DNA from: Hedera helix
Lineage: Eukaryota > Streptophyta > Magnoliopsida > Apiales > Araliaceae
Direction of reading: 5' to 3'
Length of the DNA stretch: 64,000 nt
Assembly: GCA_947179155.2 (NCBI GenBank)
Contig: OX359267.1
Coordinates: 40,192,292 to 40,256,291 of the forward strand
A program made the position numbers and the translations under genes. The notes under the pieces are model-generated. The model was not told where the DNA came from, searched no databases, and worked only from the letters and a program-made list of their open reading frames with translations. How positions within the stretch are numbered: position 1 is the first letter of the stretch; the number at the start of each line of letters is the position of its first letter. Below are positions 49,169 through 61,763 of the stretch, piece after piece.

Positions 49169-52100
49169 TGTAACGCCCCCAAAATCCCCGCGCTTTCGAT
49201 GCGGCGGACCTTGTGCTTTAATTTCGTACATCTATCGACTTAACCAATGATCCCATAATCATATTGGTTGAATTAGTCTTATTTTAGACTATACATTAAA
49301 AATTTCTCTTAACTTTGTCCCTGGATCTTAACTTAATCTCAGTCTCATATGTATACAAGTATCAACTTGTATTTCATCCGTATAAATGGATAAAACCATA
49401 TATAACAGTTTAATTTTAACCTTAGGATTTAAATATTCTATATACGTCCACTTGTAACGGTCTCATTCGTACTACAAGTATCAATATACAAAGATATCTC
49501 TTCATATCAATAATCCTATTTATATGGTATTCAGAATAGTAATAACGAGTTATACCTGGGTCCGAGGAACCTTAACGATGGATTTGACCAGTCAACATCG
49601 CTTAGTTCTGTCTCAGATGTACAGCACTCACAAGTTATTTACCGATCCTCATCCAGATAAATAGATCATTATCAATATTGTTTTAATATTTAATAATTCT
49701 ACATTATATCAAATTTAAAGACATAACAACATTCTGATGATAATAATTTATATCATTCATTTAATATTCGGTTACATGTTTGTTTGTTCGTATTACAACA
49801 GTCATTATGACTTATACAAATACAAGTAATAAACATGAAAACCTAATCTACGCTTCATCTTTACGTTCAAGATCTTCTTAACGTTCATCTTTAATCTGCA
49901 AATAAGGTTTTATTCGCAAGAATGAGCACGACGGCTCAGCAAGTCTAACATATTATCACATACACAGTTTATGCTTTCATATAAACTTTAACATGCTTTG
50001 ACTGAACATACATCTCAGTTAATAATCATATTAATTTATGCTTTAACAATAAACATATTTTATACATACTCATATGCATCATCAAATATCAATTAACATT
50101 TAACAGTTAATCAATAACTAACACTTAATCATTTAATCACATAAGACCTTCATTCATGTACTTTCACATATAAACTATCACATAATAACATGAACAATCT
50201 TAGAACATACTAAATAACACATAAAAGTTTAGAACTTGCCTCAAATTGAAACTAGGGTTTTCCGGCGGAGCGTTAAACCCTACACAGTCATTTAGTGCAT
50301 AAGCGGTTAGATTCATCGTATTATATAACTTCATAAGTCTTATATTAACTTATTTAAACTATTTCAATAGGTGGAATTATTTGGAAAATTGGCTAACTCA
50401 AAAACTCATTTTTAAGCCAAATTTTCGGATTTGGGCAGATTGTTGGACTGCCAGACCCCGGCTCAGTTAAACGGCCATAACTTCTTCGTTTTAAAACATT
50501 TTTTAGTCGTTCAAAATTCCACGCGTTCGTAACTTCCGTCTCTACAACTTTCATTCAGAAAAAAGTTCGAGATTCCTGACAGATTTGTACAGATTTCGGC
50601 CTAAAGGGGACTACTCTAAAACTGATTCATATTTCTGACCTCTTTTATAGTAACGGCCATAACTTTGTCATACGAAAACATTTTTGAGTGATTCTTGAGT
50701 CTAAATTGCTTAGAATTTCATGATCTACAACTTTCATTTAGGTTTCTAAGGCAGATTAAGACTTTAAATTTTCGGAAATTTGCAAAAATATTCTGCGACG
50801 ATATTAAACTTAACTTTCTTTGATCCGATTGCTAAAACATGATACCTCAAGCATTAATTTGTTAAGATAACATGTTCTAACACTCCGTATCACTTCATAA
50901 CATAAAAATAACAAAATTATAAACCTACTTATATGGAAATTTATGACTTTTTCTCAAGAACACGAAGAACGAATCGAAGAACGATAAGAAAAATCGAACA
51001 TCGTAACGGCTTGTGTTTTGAGCTTTTTAACTAAATACTTGAAATGAAATGGACAGTATAACTACTTATAATTTATATTTCACTACTCTAGACATAAAAT
51101 AAATCGAGCATTATAGCTATTCACATATACTCTACGAATTGAAAAATTACATAATAACAACTAGAGATTACCTCTTGGAGTGCAAGCTTTGACAACAATT
51201 TGTGCAAGGCTTCAATACTCATCAACAAGATTAATCTATCAATATATCTCTCTAGCTTTGTTGCTCTAATTTACTTGGTGAATTGGTAAGGATTATGAAG
51301 AGTGAAGACTCCTATTTATAGGATTTTCCAAGTTAGGGTAAAATGGTAAAAATGACAATCAAGCTTTGGCTCCAAGTTTGGCTTGGCTTTAACTTTGGCT
51401 CCAAGTTTGGCTTGGCTCCCACTTTGGCTCCAAGTTTGGTTTATACTTTGGCTCCAAGTTTGGCTTGGCTCCAACTTTGGCTTCAAGTTTGGTTTATTCT
51501 TTGGCTCCAAGTTTTGGCTTGACTTTGGCTTGGCTTAGGCTTTAACTTTATCTACTAACTAGAGTTAACAACTAACTCAACATTAGTTAATTCTCTACTA
51601 ACTTGTATACTTGACTTTTACTATTCACAGTTGACTTTTTCGTATTTATACCGTATAATTTTCGTATTATTCTCGTATTATTTTCGTATTCTATCCGTAT
51701 AATTTTCGTATTATACGTGTATTTGTGAATAGTGATTAGGGTTAGGTTATAACCCTTAGGGTTTCTAGGTTTAGGGTTTAGGTTTTAACCTTTTCTAAGT
51801 TTAACCAAACCCTAGTTTAGGTTTTCCAAACCCTAGAATTAGGTTTTTAGGTTTTAACCTTTAAATAACTTTTCGATTTTAATAAGTGTTAAGGTTAATT
51901 ACTTGAACCGAAACACAAAATCCTTCACATAGATAAACTACATAACACATTTAAAGGTTAATACAAGCTTTATAAATCACATAACACATAGTTTAGGTTA
52001 AAAGTTTAACCTCTAATCGTAAACGAATCGTAGTTTTGAGTCGTTTTTAATCTTTAATATAGCTCAATGTATTGTTGAGCAATCGTTTTTAGGCTTTTAA

Positions 52101-52363
52101 ATTAACAACCTTTATCATATTTTGACAGATCACTTTTAAAATATTTGGGATATTACATTCAACCCAACTTACAAGAATTTCGTCCTCGAAATTAACTTAC
52201 AATTCACTTTACTCATTTAATATCATATTTATAAGTGCTATAAATATTCAGGATATTACATTCTCTCCTTCTTATCAGAATTTCGTCCTCGAAATTAACT
52301 TTACAATTACTTTAGTCATTTAATATCATATTTATAAGTGCTATAAATATTCAGGATATTACA
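49169..52363 (-). repeat. 3' LTR of the minus-strand young element
   Basis: Outer LTR start (minus strand) at 52363, reading TGTAATATCCTG. Further starts at 52260 and 52157 mark two extra 103-bp units included in the LTR. It is preceded on the minus strand by AGAATGAGAGAA as polypurine tract. The minisatellite at 51361-51545 is one 24-bp unit shorter than in the other LTR. Confidence 0.9.
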
Positions 52364-54415
52364 TTCTCTCATTCTTATCAGAATTTCGTCCTCGAAATTA
52401 TAATATAATCATCTCCAATTTACTCTTCAATATGAATTTTCTAAATTCATCTTTTACTCATATTAAACTTCCAATACTTTGATTAGGTCTGAACAATGTT
52501 CACTTATCTCTACACATTTTCTTTTATCAAACTTGACGTTCAGTCTCACTCTTCCTTTATTTAGGATTCTTCGAACTTATATTGCTGTCAATCAAGACCT
52601 TGACCTTTTTTTAAATACTATGGATGCTAGATGACCCACAAGTTTAACAATCACTTGGATTGACAAACACTATTCTTGTGTAGCAATCAAATAAGATTGA
52701 GAACACTCATGACAGTACATTAGGTGATCAGCCTGTCGTACCATATTATCTCTTAAAGACGCGGTATGTTGCATCAACCGGAATCATATGTCCGTTTACT
52801 TATCATAACCATAAATGTCTAGCCAAAACAATTGGCATTGACTCATATTTAAACCATTCAAACTTTTGAAAAGCAATTTTATGACTGTATACCACACCTT
52901 GCAATGTGCGTTGATAACTCATCATGTATCATCTTCACACCAGGTTAAATGGGGTGTTGATGAATAAATCATTTTTATCCTTCACATTAAATACGCCTAG
53001 CCAAAACAATTAGCATAGACATAAGAATAACATAGCCAAAAATTTTCCATTTTTGAAAATCAATTTTATGATTTTTATCACACCCACATCCCTATAACTG
53101 TGCATTGATGATCTTCGATCATAACCACAACATTTGACCATGTGTTCATGATAAAATTCATTAAATTTAACTCTATCTAGCTTGAAAAATTAGCATAGAT
53201 GTAGTTAACAAAAATTTTCAGTTCAACTAGTGAACAATTCTTTTCAAAGGCACACTCAAGTGCGAATATAACCATGAAGATCTAGCATAGCTAGAAGATT
53301 TTGGAATACTCTTAATTCTCTATCCTTTCCATTATTCTCTAACCAAACACAAGTTTTGCAAATATATAGTAATATAGTAAACTGGTTGGTTGTTTAAACC
53401 ACAAGAACAAATATATCAATTCCCCTTCTTATTAACACGGGATTGAAAATGTCTCAGTTCATATCAGTCTGTTCCAATATTCTTACCGAAATGACATTTT
53501 CGTAGCCGCATCTCATAGTTGGTTCGACTGACATATCATAGCCCCCGCCCATACAAGGGTTCGTTCACTCAGTAACTAACATACAAATATCTTTTAAAAC
53601 CATTAGTTTTGACGTAACAACTAATAACTAATCAATATACATATGAGTGAAGAATTAACTTCTCAGAATATATACAAAGAAGAGTTGACACAAGATTTTA
53701 ATTTACTTATCAATATAGCAAACTGAGTTATTCCTCCACCCAAGAACTAATGAATCAGTTCCCCGTCTCATCAACACTATCCTCAAATGATATCATTCAG
53801 TGTGTAACCCGCTTTGAGAACACTGACCATGAATCATTCATACCAACAGTGTAGTTAGATCGGTTCTCTGAAGCATATTAAACTCTTTCCCATACAAGAG
53901 AGTCGTTCTACTCAGTTTTACTAATATGAGTTTTCAATTGCAATCTCTAATCGTTCTCTATAACTATCTTATGAATTCCCTGAATTCATTAATGTATCAT
54001 TTACAACTCATTATAAGCTTAATTCTTACAATCTCCAAATAAAGTATCTCCAAATGAATTTCTCATTAACGTATCTCTATGAGTTTACTCATCTCTTATC
54101 TTAGGTATAATTACACATAATACCAAACATACCATTTCATTTTTATGAAACAGTTTCACACAAAAACCAATAAGATTATTTTATCTTATTGCTTGCTTTG
54201 AAAACTCTTTATGAGTCTATTTAACTTCAGATATTCTCGTAAAGAGTTTATCTTTATTCAATATATTACATTCACATAATAATTTTTATGTATTAAGATT
54301 TAATAAGATTTATGCGTATCTTTTAATTATATACGGACTCTTCACAAGTCCATTTCTTTTTTAATCCATCAGATTATACTCCAAGGTACTTGTTACCTCG
54401 AAACTATAATCCACT
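52364..54415 (-). other. Non-coding interior of the minus-strand young element
   Basis: Reverse-complement homologue of 39881-41879. Shared blocks include AAACAATTGGCATTGACTC and GACGCGGTATGTTGCATC. No long ORF. Confidence 0.75.
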
Positions 54416-54427
54416 GCTCTGATACCA
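54416..54427 (-). promoter_or_regulatory. Primer-binding site (initiator tRNA-Met)
   Basis: On the minus strand TGGTATCAGAGC, a perfect match to the usual plant tRNA-iMet primer-binding site, two bases from the LTR. Confidence 0.9.
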
Positions 54428-54429
54428 AC

Positions 54430-57400
54430 TGTAACGCCCCCAAAATCCCCGCGCTTTCCACGCGGCGGACCTTGTGCGTTAATTTCGTACATCTATCGAC
54501 TTAACCAATGATCCCATAATCATATTGGTTGAATTAGTCTTATTTTAGACTATACATTAAAAATTTCTCTTAACTTTGTCCCTGGATCTTAACTTAATCT
54601 CAGTCTCATATGTATACAAGTATCAACTTGTATTTCATCCGTATAAATGGATAAAACCATATATAACAGTTTAATTTTAACCTTAGGATTTAAATATTCT
54701 ATATACGTCCACTTGTAACGGTCTCATTCGTACTACAAGTATCAATATACAAAGATATCTCTTCATATCAATAATCCTATTTATATGGTATTCAGAATAG
54801 TAATAACGAGTTATACCTGGGTCCGAGGAACCTTAACGATGGATTTGACCAGTCAACATCGCTTAGTTCTGTCTCAGATGTACAGCACTCACAAGTTATT
54901 TACCGATCCTCATCCAGATAAATAGATCATTATCAATATTGTTTTAATATTTAATAATTCTACATTATATCAAATTTAAAGACATAACAACATTCTGATG
55001 ATAATAATTTATATCATTCATTTAATATTCGGTTACATGTTTGTTTGTTCGTATTACAACAGTCATTATGACTTATACAAATACAAGTAATAAACATGAA
55101 AACCTAATCTACGCTTCATCTTTACGTTCAAGATCTTCTTAACGTTCATCTTTAATCTGCAAATAAGGTTTTATTCGCAAGAATGAGCACGACGGCTCAG
55201 CAAGTCTAACATATTATCACATACACAGTTTATGCTTTCATATAAACTTTAACATGCTTTGACTGAACATACATCTCAGTTAATAATCATATTAATTTAT
55301 GCTTTAACAATAAACATATTTTATACATACTCATATGCATCATCAAATATCAATTAACATTTAACAGTTAATCAATAACTAACACTTAATCATTTAATCA
55401 CATAAGACCTTCATTCATGTACTTTCACATATAAACTATCACATAATAACATGAACAATCTTAGAACATACTAAATAACACATAAAAGTTTAGAACTTGC
55501 CTCAAATTGAAACTAGGGTTTTCCGGCGGAGCGTTAAACCCTACACAGTCATTTAGTGCATAAGCGGTTAGATTCATCGTATTATATAACTTCATAAGTC
55601 TTATATTAACTTATTTAAACTATTTCAATAGGTGGAATTATTTGGAAAATTGGCTAACTCAAAAACTCATTTTTAAGCCAAATTTTCGGATTTGGGCAGA
55701 TTGTTGGACTGCCAGACCCCGGCTCAGTTAAACGGCCATAACTTCTTCGTTTTAAAACATTTTTTAGTCGTTCAAAATTCCACGCGTTCGTAACTTCCGT
55801 CTCTACAACTTTCATTCAGAAAAAAGTTCGAGATTCCTGACAGATTTGTACAGATTTCGGCCTAAAGGGGACTACTCTAAAACTGATTCATATTTCTGAC
55901 CTCTTTTATAGTAACGGCCATAACTTTGTCATACGAAAACATTTTTGAGTGATTCTTGAGTCTAAATTGCTTAGAATTTCATGATCTACAACTTTCATTT
56001 AGGTTTCTAAGGCAGATTAAGACTTTAAATTTTCGGAAATTTGCAAAAATATTCTGCGACGATATTAAACTTAACTTTCTTTGATCCGATTGCTAAAACA
56101 TGATACTTCAAGCATTAATTTGCTAAGATAACATGTTCTAACACTCCGTATCACTTCATAACATAAAAATAACAAAATTATAAACCTACTTATATGGAAA
56201 TTTATGACTTTTTCTCAAGAACACGAAGAACGAATCGAAGAACGATAAGAAAAATCGAACATCGTAACGGCTTGTGTTTTGAGCTTTTTAACTAAATACT
56301 TGAAATGAAATGGACAGTATAACTACTTATAATTTATATTTCACTACTCTAGACATAAAATAAATCGAGCATTATAGCTATTCACATATACTCTACGAAT
56401 TGAAAAATTACATAATAACAACTAGAGATTACCTCTTGGAGTGCAAGCTTTGACAACAATTTGTGCAAGGCTTCAATACTCATCAACAAGATTAATCTAT
56501 CAATATATCTCTCTAGCTTTGTTGCTCTAATTTACTTGGTGAATTGGTAAGGATTATGAAGAGTGAAGACTCCTATTTATAGGATTTTCCAAGTTAGGGT
56601 AAAATGGTAAAAATGACAATCAAGCTTTGGCTCCAAGTTTGGCTTGGCTTTAACTTTGGCTCCAAGTTTGGCTTATACTTTGGCTCCAAGTTTGGCTTGG
56701 CTCCCACTTTGGCTCCAAGTTTGGTTTATACTTTGGCTCCAAGTTTGGCTTGGCTCCAACTTTGGCTTCAAGTTTGGTTTATTCTTTGGCTCCAAGTTTT
56801 GGCTTGACTTTGGCTTGGCTTAGGCTTTAACTTTATCTACTAACTAGAGTTAACAACTAACTCAACATTAGTTAATTCTCTACTAACTTGTATACTTGAC
56901 TTTTACTATTCACAGTTGACTTTTTCGTATTTATACCGTATAATTTTCGTATTATTCTCGTATTATTTTCGTATTCTATCCGTATAATTTTCGTATTATA
57001 CGTGTATTTGTGAATAGTGATTAGGGTTAGGTTATAACCCTTAGGGTTTCTAGGTTTAGGGTTTAGGTTTTAACCTTTTCTAAGTTTAACCAAACCCTAG
57101 TTTAGGTTTTCCAAACCCTAGAATTAGGTTTTTAGGTTTTAACCTTTAAATAACTTTTCGATTTTAATAAGTGTTAAGGTTAATTACTTGAACCGAAACA
57201 CAAAATCCTTCACATAGATAAACTACATAACACATTTAAAGGTTAATACAAGCTTTATAAATCACATAACACATAGTTTAGGTTAAAAGTTTAACCTCTA
57301 ATCGTAAACGAATCGTAGTTTCGAGTCGTTTTTAATCTTTAATATAGCTCAATGTATTGTTGAGCAATCGTTTTTAGGCTTTTAAATTAACAACCTTTAT

Positions 57401-57648
57401 CATATTTTGACAGATCACTTTTAAAATATTTGGGATATTACATTCAACCCAACTTACAAGAATTTCGTCCTCGAAATTAACTTACAATTCACTTTACTCA
57501 TTTAATATCATATTTATAAGTGCTATAAATATTCAGGATATTACATTCTCTCCTTCTTATCAGAATTTCGTCCTCGAAATTAACTTTACAATTACTTTAG
57601 TCATTTAATATCATATTTATAAGTGCTATAAATATTCAGGATATTACA
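54430..57648 (-). repeat. 5' LTR of the minus-strand young element
   Basis: LTR starts (minus strand) at 57648, 57545 and 57442 are each 103 bp apart. The outermost abuts the GTTGT target duplication, proving that the extra units belong to the LTR here. The minisatellite at 56624-56825 has one more 24-bp unit than the 3' LTR. Confidence 0.9.
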
Positions 57649-57653
57649 GTTGT

Positions 57654-58480
57654 AGTCCTCGTACTCTTGAAGTATACTACATTCGTTCATTGTAGCTTTC
57701 GAACTCCTAGAACCTACTATCTTTGGTCATTGTAGTCCTCAGACTCCCAAAACTTGCTATTTTCAGTCATTATAATCTTCGAACTCCTGAAGCCTACTAT
57801 CTTCTATCGTTGTAGTTCTCGAACTCCCAAAACTTATTACCTTTGGTCATTGTAGTCTTTGGACTCTCGAAGACTTATAACATTCGGTTGTTGTAGTCAT
57901 CAAACTCCCAAATCATACTACATTCGGTCATTATAGTCTTTGGACTCCCGAAACCTACTACCTTCGGTTCGGTCATTCTAGTTCTCGAACTCCTAAAGCA
58001 TACTACCTTTAGTTATTGTTGTCTTCGAACTCTAGAACTCTGCTATCTTCGGTCATTGTAGTCTTCGAACTCCCAAAAACTTACTACCTTTGGACATTGT
58101 TGTCCTCGAACTCTAGAAGTATATTACCCTCGGTTATTGTAGTCTTCAGACTCTCGAACCATACTACTTTCAAACGTTGTAGTCCTTAAACTCCCAAAGC
58201 ATTCTATATTTGGTCATTATAGTCTTCAAACTCTCGAAACCTACTAGCTCCAGTCGTTGTAGTGTTCGGACTCCTGAAGCCTACTACATCCGGTCGCTAC
58301 AGTCTTTGGACTCTCGAAACCTACTGTCTTCAGTTGTTGTAGTCTTTAGACTTTTAAATCGTTCTGTCTTCGGTTATTGTAGTTTTTGAACTCCCGAAGC
58401 CAGCCTTCAGTTGTTGTAATCTTCAAACTTTCGAAACCCACTGTCTTCGGTCCTAAAAGTCTTTCGGGCTCCCGAAACTT
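57654..58480 (+). repeat. 40-bp tandem array (~20 units)
   Basis: Degenerate 40-bp units built around TTGTAGTC, a CGGACTC-like core, CCCGAAACC and TACTACCTTCGGTC, with changes in most units and one unit of about 45 bp. The array starts before 49164 and is split by the minus-strand element. Tat-lineage elements are known to hold variable tandem repeats in their 3' untranslated region. Position downstream of the antisense ORF fits. Confidence 0.9.
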
Positions 58481-58528
58481 TTTTCTCTATTCCTTCACCT
58501 TATTTTATATGCTGAAAGAGTGGGATAA

Positions 58529-58764
58529 TGTTAGATTACGTATTTACTAACGCAAATAGGCTGCCCATATTGGGTCTTGTCCTCACAGCCTGTTAAGTTT
58601 AGTACATTCACACGAGGACTCTTAAGTCCAATAAGCTTGAGTTCGCTGCCTTTTCGCTTAAGGCATTAACTAGTTACCATATCCAATATTAATTTGTATG
58701 GTAATTACCTTTTATAATATGATCTCTACTACACAATTCTTATTATGAATTATGATAATATCAA
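58529..58764 (+). mobile_element. Possible 3' LTR start of the Tat-lineage element
   Basis: GAAAGAGTGGGATAA resembles a polypurine tract and is followed by TGTTAGATTACG at 58529, a plausible LTR start in the expected place. The matching 5' LTR is outside what I can recognise. The sequence runs only to the CACTA-like end at 58765. Confidence 0.4.
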
Positions 58765-59409
58765 CACTACTAGAAAATCAGCCTATAGTGACGGTTGGGG
58801 ACTATCGCTATAGGCCAAATGACCGTTGCTAAAGGTTTTAGCTACGGTTGGGGACTTTCGCCATAGCAGTCGTTAATAAAGCCTATAGCAACGGTCCTAC
58901 ACAACTATACCATCACTAAAAAACAAGACAAAAAAGAGTGCTTATGTTCTTTTACCAACGGTCAGTAAATGTCAATAGTGACGGTCACAACTGTCGCTAA
59001 AGGTGCCAAATTAAAAAGATCAATAGCGACGGTCGGTCCCAACCATCGCTATAGGCCTTAAAAAAGTCCTATAGTGACGGGCGATGACTATCACTATAAG
59101 CCTTCTAAATATTAAAAAATATATATATATTATTAATACAATTGATTATTCATATATATATATATATAACTGAGCATATTGAAACATCCATAATACAAAA
59201 TTATTTAACATTTATTGAAAAATACAATTATATTTTTAAATGTCAAAGTAAAATCTTACATGTGGAACCAAATAAATGTAAAACAAACATATGAGCATTA
59301 CAAGTGTTTAAGAAAATCTTTAATAATAGATCTTTGCATACACTTAAGCTGTTGAAGTTTAACTTTCTTCAACCTTGCGTCCACTTGAGTATACTGTAAA
59401 TTCAAAATC

Positions 59410-59410
<1 letters not shown>

Positions 59411-59447
<37 letters not shown>
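59411..59447. repeat. (TA)n microsatellite
   Basis: Uninterrupted AT dinucleotides ending four bases before the left arm of the hairpin. Confidence 0.95.
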
Positions 59448-59450
<3 letters not shown>

Positions 59451-59451
59451 A

Positions 59452-59695
59452 GGATCCATGACATACCTCCTTAAAGAGCTCACCAAGCTCACCCCCTTTA
59501 GCGATGGACTCGGCAACGGTTTGGTCCGTCGCCATAGGTTCGTCCGTCGCTAAGTGTTTATCCGTCGCAATATGTTGTTCGTCGCTAAAAGTTTTAGCGA
59601 CGGACGAACCTATGGCGACGGACCAAACTGTCGCCTGGTCCGTCGCTAAAGAGGGTGAGCTTGGTGAGCTCTTTAAGGAGGTATATCATGGATCC
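59452..59695. repeat. Hairpin-forming inverted repeat, ~101-bp arms, 41-bp loop
   Basis: Left arm 59452-59552 (GGATCCATGACATACCTCC ... CGTCCGTCGCTA) is the near-perfect reverse complement of 59594-59695, with roughly nine mismatches seen. Both arm ends carry GGATCC. The arms include the CCGTCGC subterminal motif, so the foldback is part of the CACTA-like sequence. An RNA from here would form a long, nearly perfect stem. Confidence 0.9.
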
Positions 59696-59710
59696 GTCGC
59701 CAAATTTTGA

Positions 59711-61351
59711 TGCTGTCGCAAGCAACCAAAAATAAAATCTTACTTTGAAAAATATTAATGTAATAGTGAAAGTAAGAGTCGAACCCACAGAGAGTGAATT
59801 GTTTTAATAAATCTAATGTTTTCAAAAATATCTAAATAAATGGGGGATTTGGAATTTTTAATTAACAAACAAATAAAACTGCATAATAAATAAATATGAG
59901 AAAAAATCAATTAAAAAAAATTAAGTTCCTTAGTTCAGTATCCCCTTCTTTTAATCAACAAATTAATCAAGTTATTATTATCTTTTTCTTCAATTAAAAG
60001 TAATAATCCTAGATAACCGACAATCGCCAAGCTACCCGAAATCCTCCTTAAATTATAAATCTAATGCAGCAATCGCTCACAAAAGAATCTAACTATCATA
60101 CAACCTAGAACTATCAGTCTAGATTTAATATAACAGTTGCATTAAAAATTAGAGAATTAAATTATTCCAAGCAACAATCTTAACATCACAGATTATTTAA
60201 CTTGTCATCTTGATAACCATAATAATATTCAAAAATATTATTAATTGTTATTTATGATCAGATAAAATATCGTTTGCTTAATATCAAATCTTAATCTAGC
60301 ATATGATAAATTATTGATTAACTTAACAGGTCATTATCAAATTAATCAAGCAAATATTGTAAAACAATTAAAACAGATTATCAAAAATAAATCTCATGCA
60401 TGAAGGAATAAATTATAAAACTCAATTAAAATATTAATTAAAAATAAGGTTCAACATCCCTTTAGAACTGAAAATAAAAACTTAGCCTAACATGCTTCAA
60501 AATAATCTCCACTAGTTGAAAAGCTCTATCCAAGAAATTAGGAGAAAGATCTCCCAAAAACTTACTATGAATAATGAGATATTGATCCTCTATTTATAGG
60601 CCTCTAACTTGTCCAAACCCTAATAGGATTTACAATTAAAAATAAAAGAAAATTAAAATAATTATTATCCTAACCCTAGTTGGAATTAAAATCCAATTTA
60701 GAATCAAAAAATTAGCAAAAACTCCGAAATAATCCTATTCTGCAGCAATTCCGCGCAACCAAACAGCCCCTTCACGCGCCAGTTGACAGGTCAACGCGGA
60801 ACCGCGTCTGCTGACGTTAACTTGCCCTTTTTCGCACATTGCGCGAGCGTTTTTCTCCTTATAGTGAAACGACGTCGTCGCCTCTCAGTTGTTATGCATC
60901 TGTTATCCGCGCATTGCGCGGATGTCGTCCGTTTCTGTCCAATCATCAAAACGGCGTCATTCCAATTCCGCGTATTTTTTCCTTGCGCGCGCATTACGCG
61001 GACTCATCTTTCCGGAAATTACCATCCTGCCCCTCCGCGTCTTTTCTTGCTTCATTACCATAATGCCATCAGCTTATTAATAAATTCCTACAAAATAAAA
61101 TAAAATAGATAAAAATACTAAAAATCCTAAAAACACATAATAATAATAATAAATAAAATTTCTAAAATACTAAAAATAAATAAAAAGAAATATAAAAATA
61201 CTATAAAATTACCTAAATTAACATAATTTAACTAAAATCCTATAAAACATATTAAAACCAAAATAAGCTAAATAATTAAACATTTAAGCACACAATAAAT
61301 ATAAAAACTAAGTATTAGGGAATAAAAATATCATATAATTTATCCTTATCA
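59711..61351 (-). mobile_element. LTR (about 1.6 kb) of a Ty3/gypsy-type element, minus strand
   Basis: On the minus strand the LTR starts TGATAAGGATAAAT at 61351, directly after GTGTGGGGGTATT. A TATA box TATAAATAG lies at 60598-60590 on the minus strand. A GC-rich part (60750-60990) has repeated GCGCATTGCGCGG-like palindromes and ACGACGTCGTCG. The left end is about 59711 (TGCTGTCGCAAG) and is less certain. No coding sequence is supported. Confidence 0.6.
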
Positions 61352-61763
61352 AATACCCCCACACTTAGCTTTTGCTCGTCCTCGGGCAAAACAAAAATAA
61401 AAAAAATAAAAAATAAAATAAATCTAACTAGCCCAATAGATTAAAACGACTCAACTAACTTGACTTTTTACATGACTCAAACAACTCGACTATTTACATG
61501 AGTAATAAATTAATAAGAATTTCACATCAACCTCAAAGATTATAATCAACAACTCTTAAAAAAAATCAAAATAATACATCATCCAAAATTTTAACTTAAT
61601 TATTAATTCCACTTTATTTTCAATCAAATACATCACAAAATATATTAAAATTTTATATATTTATTTTCACATCACTTTCCATTTAATACAGATAAATACA
61701 AACTAGAATATCAAAAGGTTTTATATTTTAACCACACTAGGATTTAACTTTAATCACATACCT
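61352..61763 (-). mobile_element. Polypurine tract and 3' interior of the same element
   Basis: GTGTGGGGGTA on the minus strand (61354-61364) preceded by GAGGACGAGCAAAAGCTAAG, a 3'-end block common in plant gypsy elements before the LTR. The remaining interior is cut by the next LTR at 61764. Confidence 0.65.

Larger units (their letters stand above)
49169..57648 (-). mobile_element. Young non-autonomous LTR retrotransposon (LARD-like), minus strand
   Basis: 8480 bp, same family as 36732-45219 but inverted. LTRs are 49169-52363 (3195 bp) and 54430-57648 (3219 bp). TSD GTTGT lies at 49164-49168 and 57649-57653, inside the 40-bp array. A perfect primer-binding site is next to the right LTR. 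The LTRs differ by one 24-bp unit in a minisatellite and a handful of point changes I could see, so the insertion is young but older than the plus-strand one. The interior (2066 bp) has no gag-pol. Unlike the plus-strand element, its LTR begins at the outermost of the tandem 103-bp starts. Confidence 0.95.
58765..59710 (+). mobile_element. CACTA-like end with TATAGTGACGGT subterminal repeats and foldback
   Basis: Begins CACTACTAGAAAATCAGCC and then has many copies of a motif like TAGCGACGGT / CTATCGCTATAGGCC up to 59100. After an AT-rich part come further GTCCGTCGC motifs within the hairpin at 59452-59695. The right end was not found; an LTR follows at about 59711. Confidence 0.65.

Noticed and set aside
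51316..56807. Open frames of repeated Lys/Pro/Asn/Leu or Leu/Trp/Gln residues in the LTRs (51316-51510 minus, 56604-56807 plus).
   Set aside because: They come from the 20-24-bp GCCAAACTTGGA minisatellite, whose period keeps frames open. Not a protein gene.
57654..58480. A CRISPR-like array.
   Set aside because: Units are directly adjacent and degenerate with no unique spacers, and this is a plant nuclear sequence. It is a minisatellite.
60783..61103. Several overlapping ORFs of 63-106 codons on both strands in a GC-rich patch.
   Set aside because: They lie inside an LTR, overlap in many frames, and result from locally low stop-codon density. No family features.
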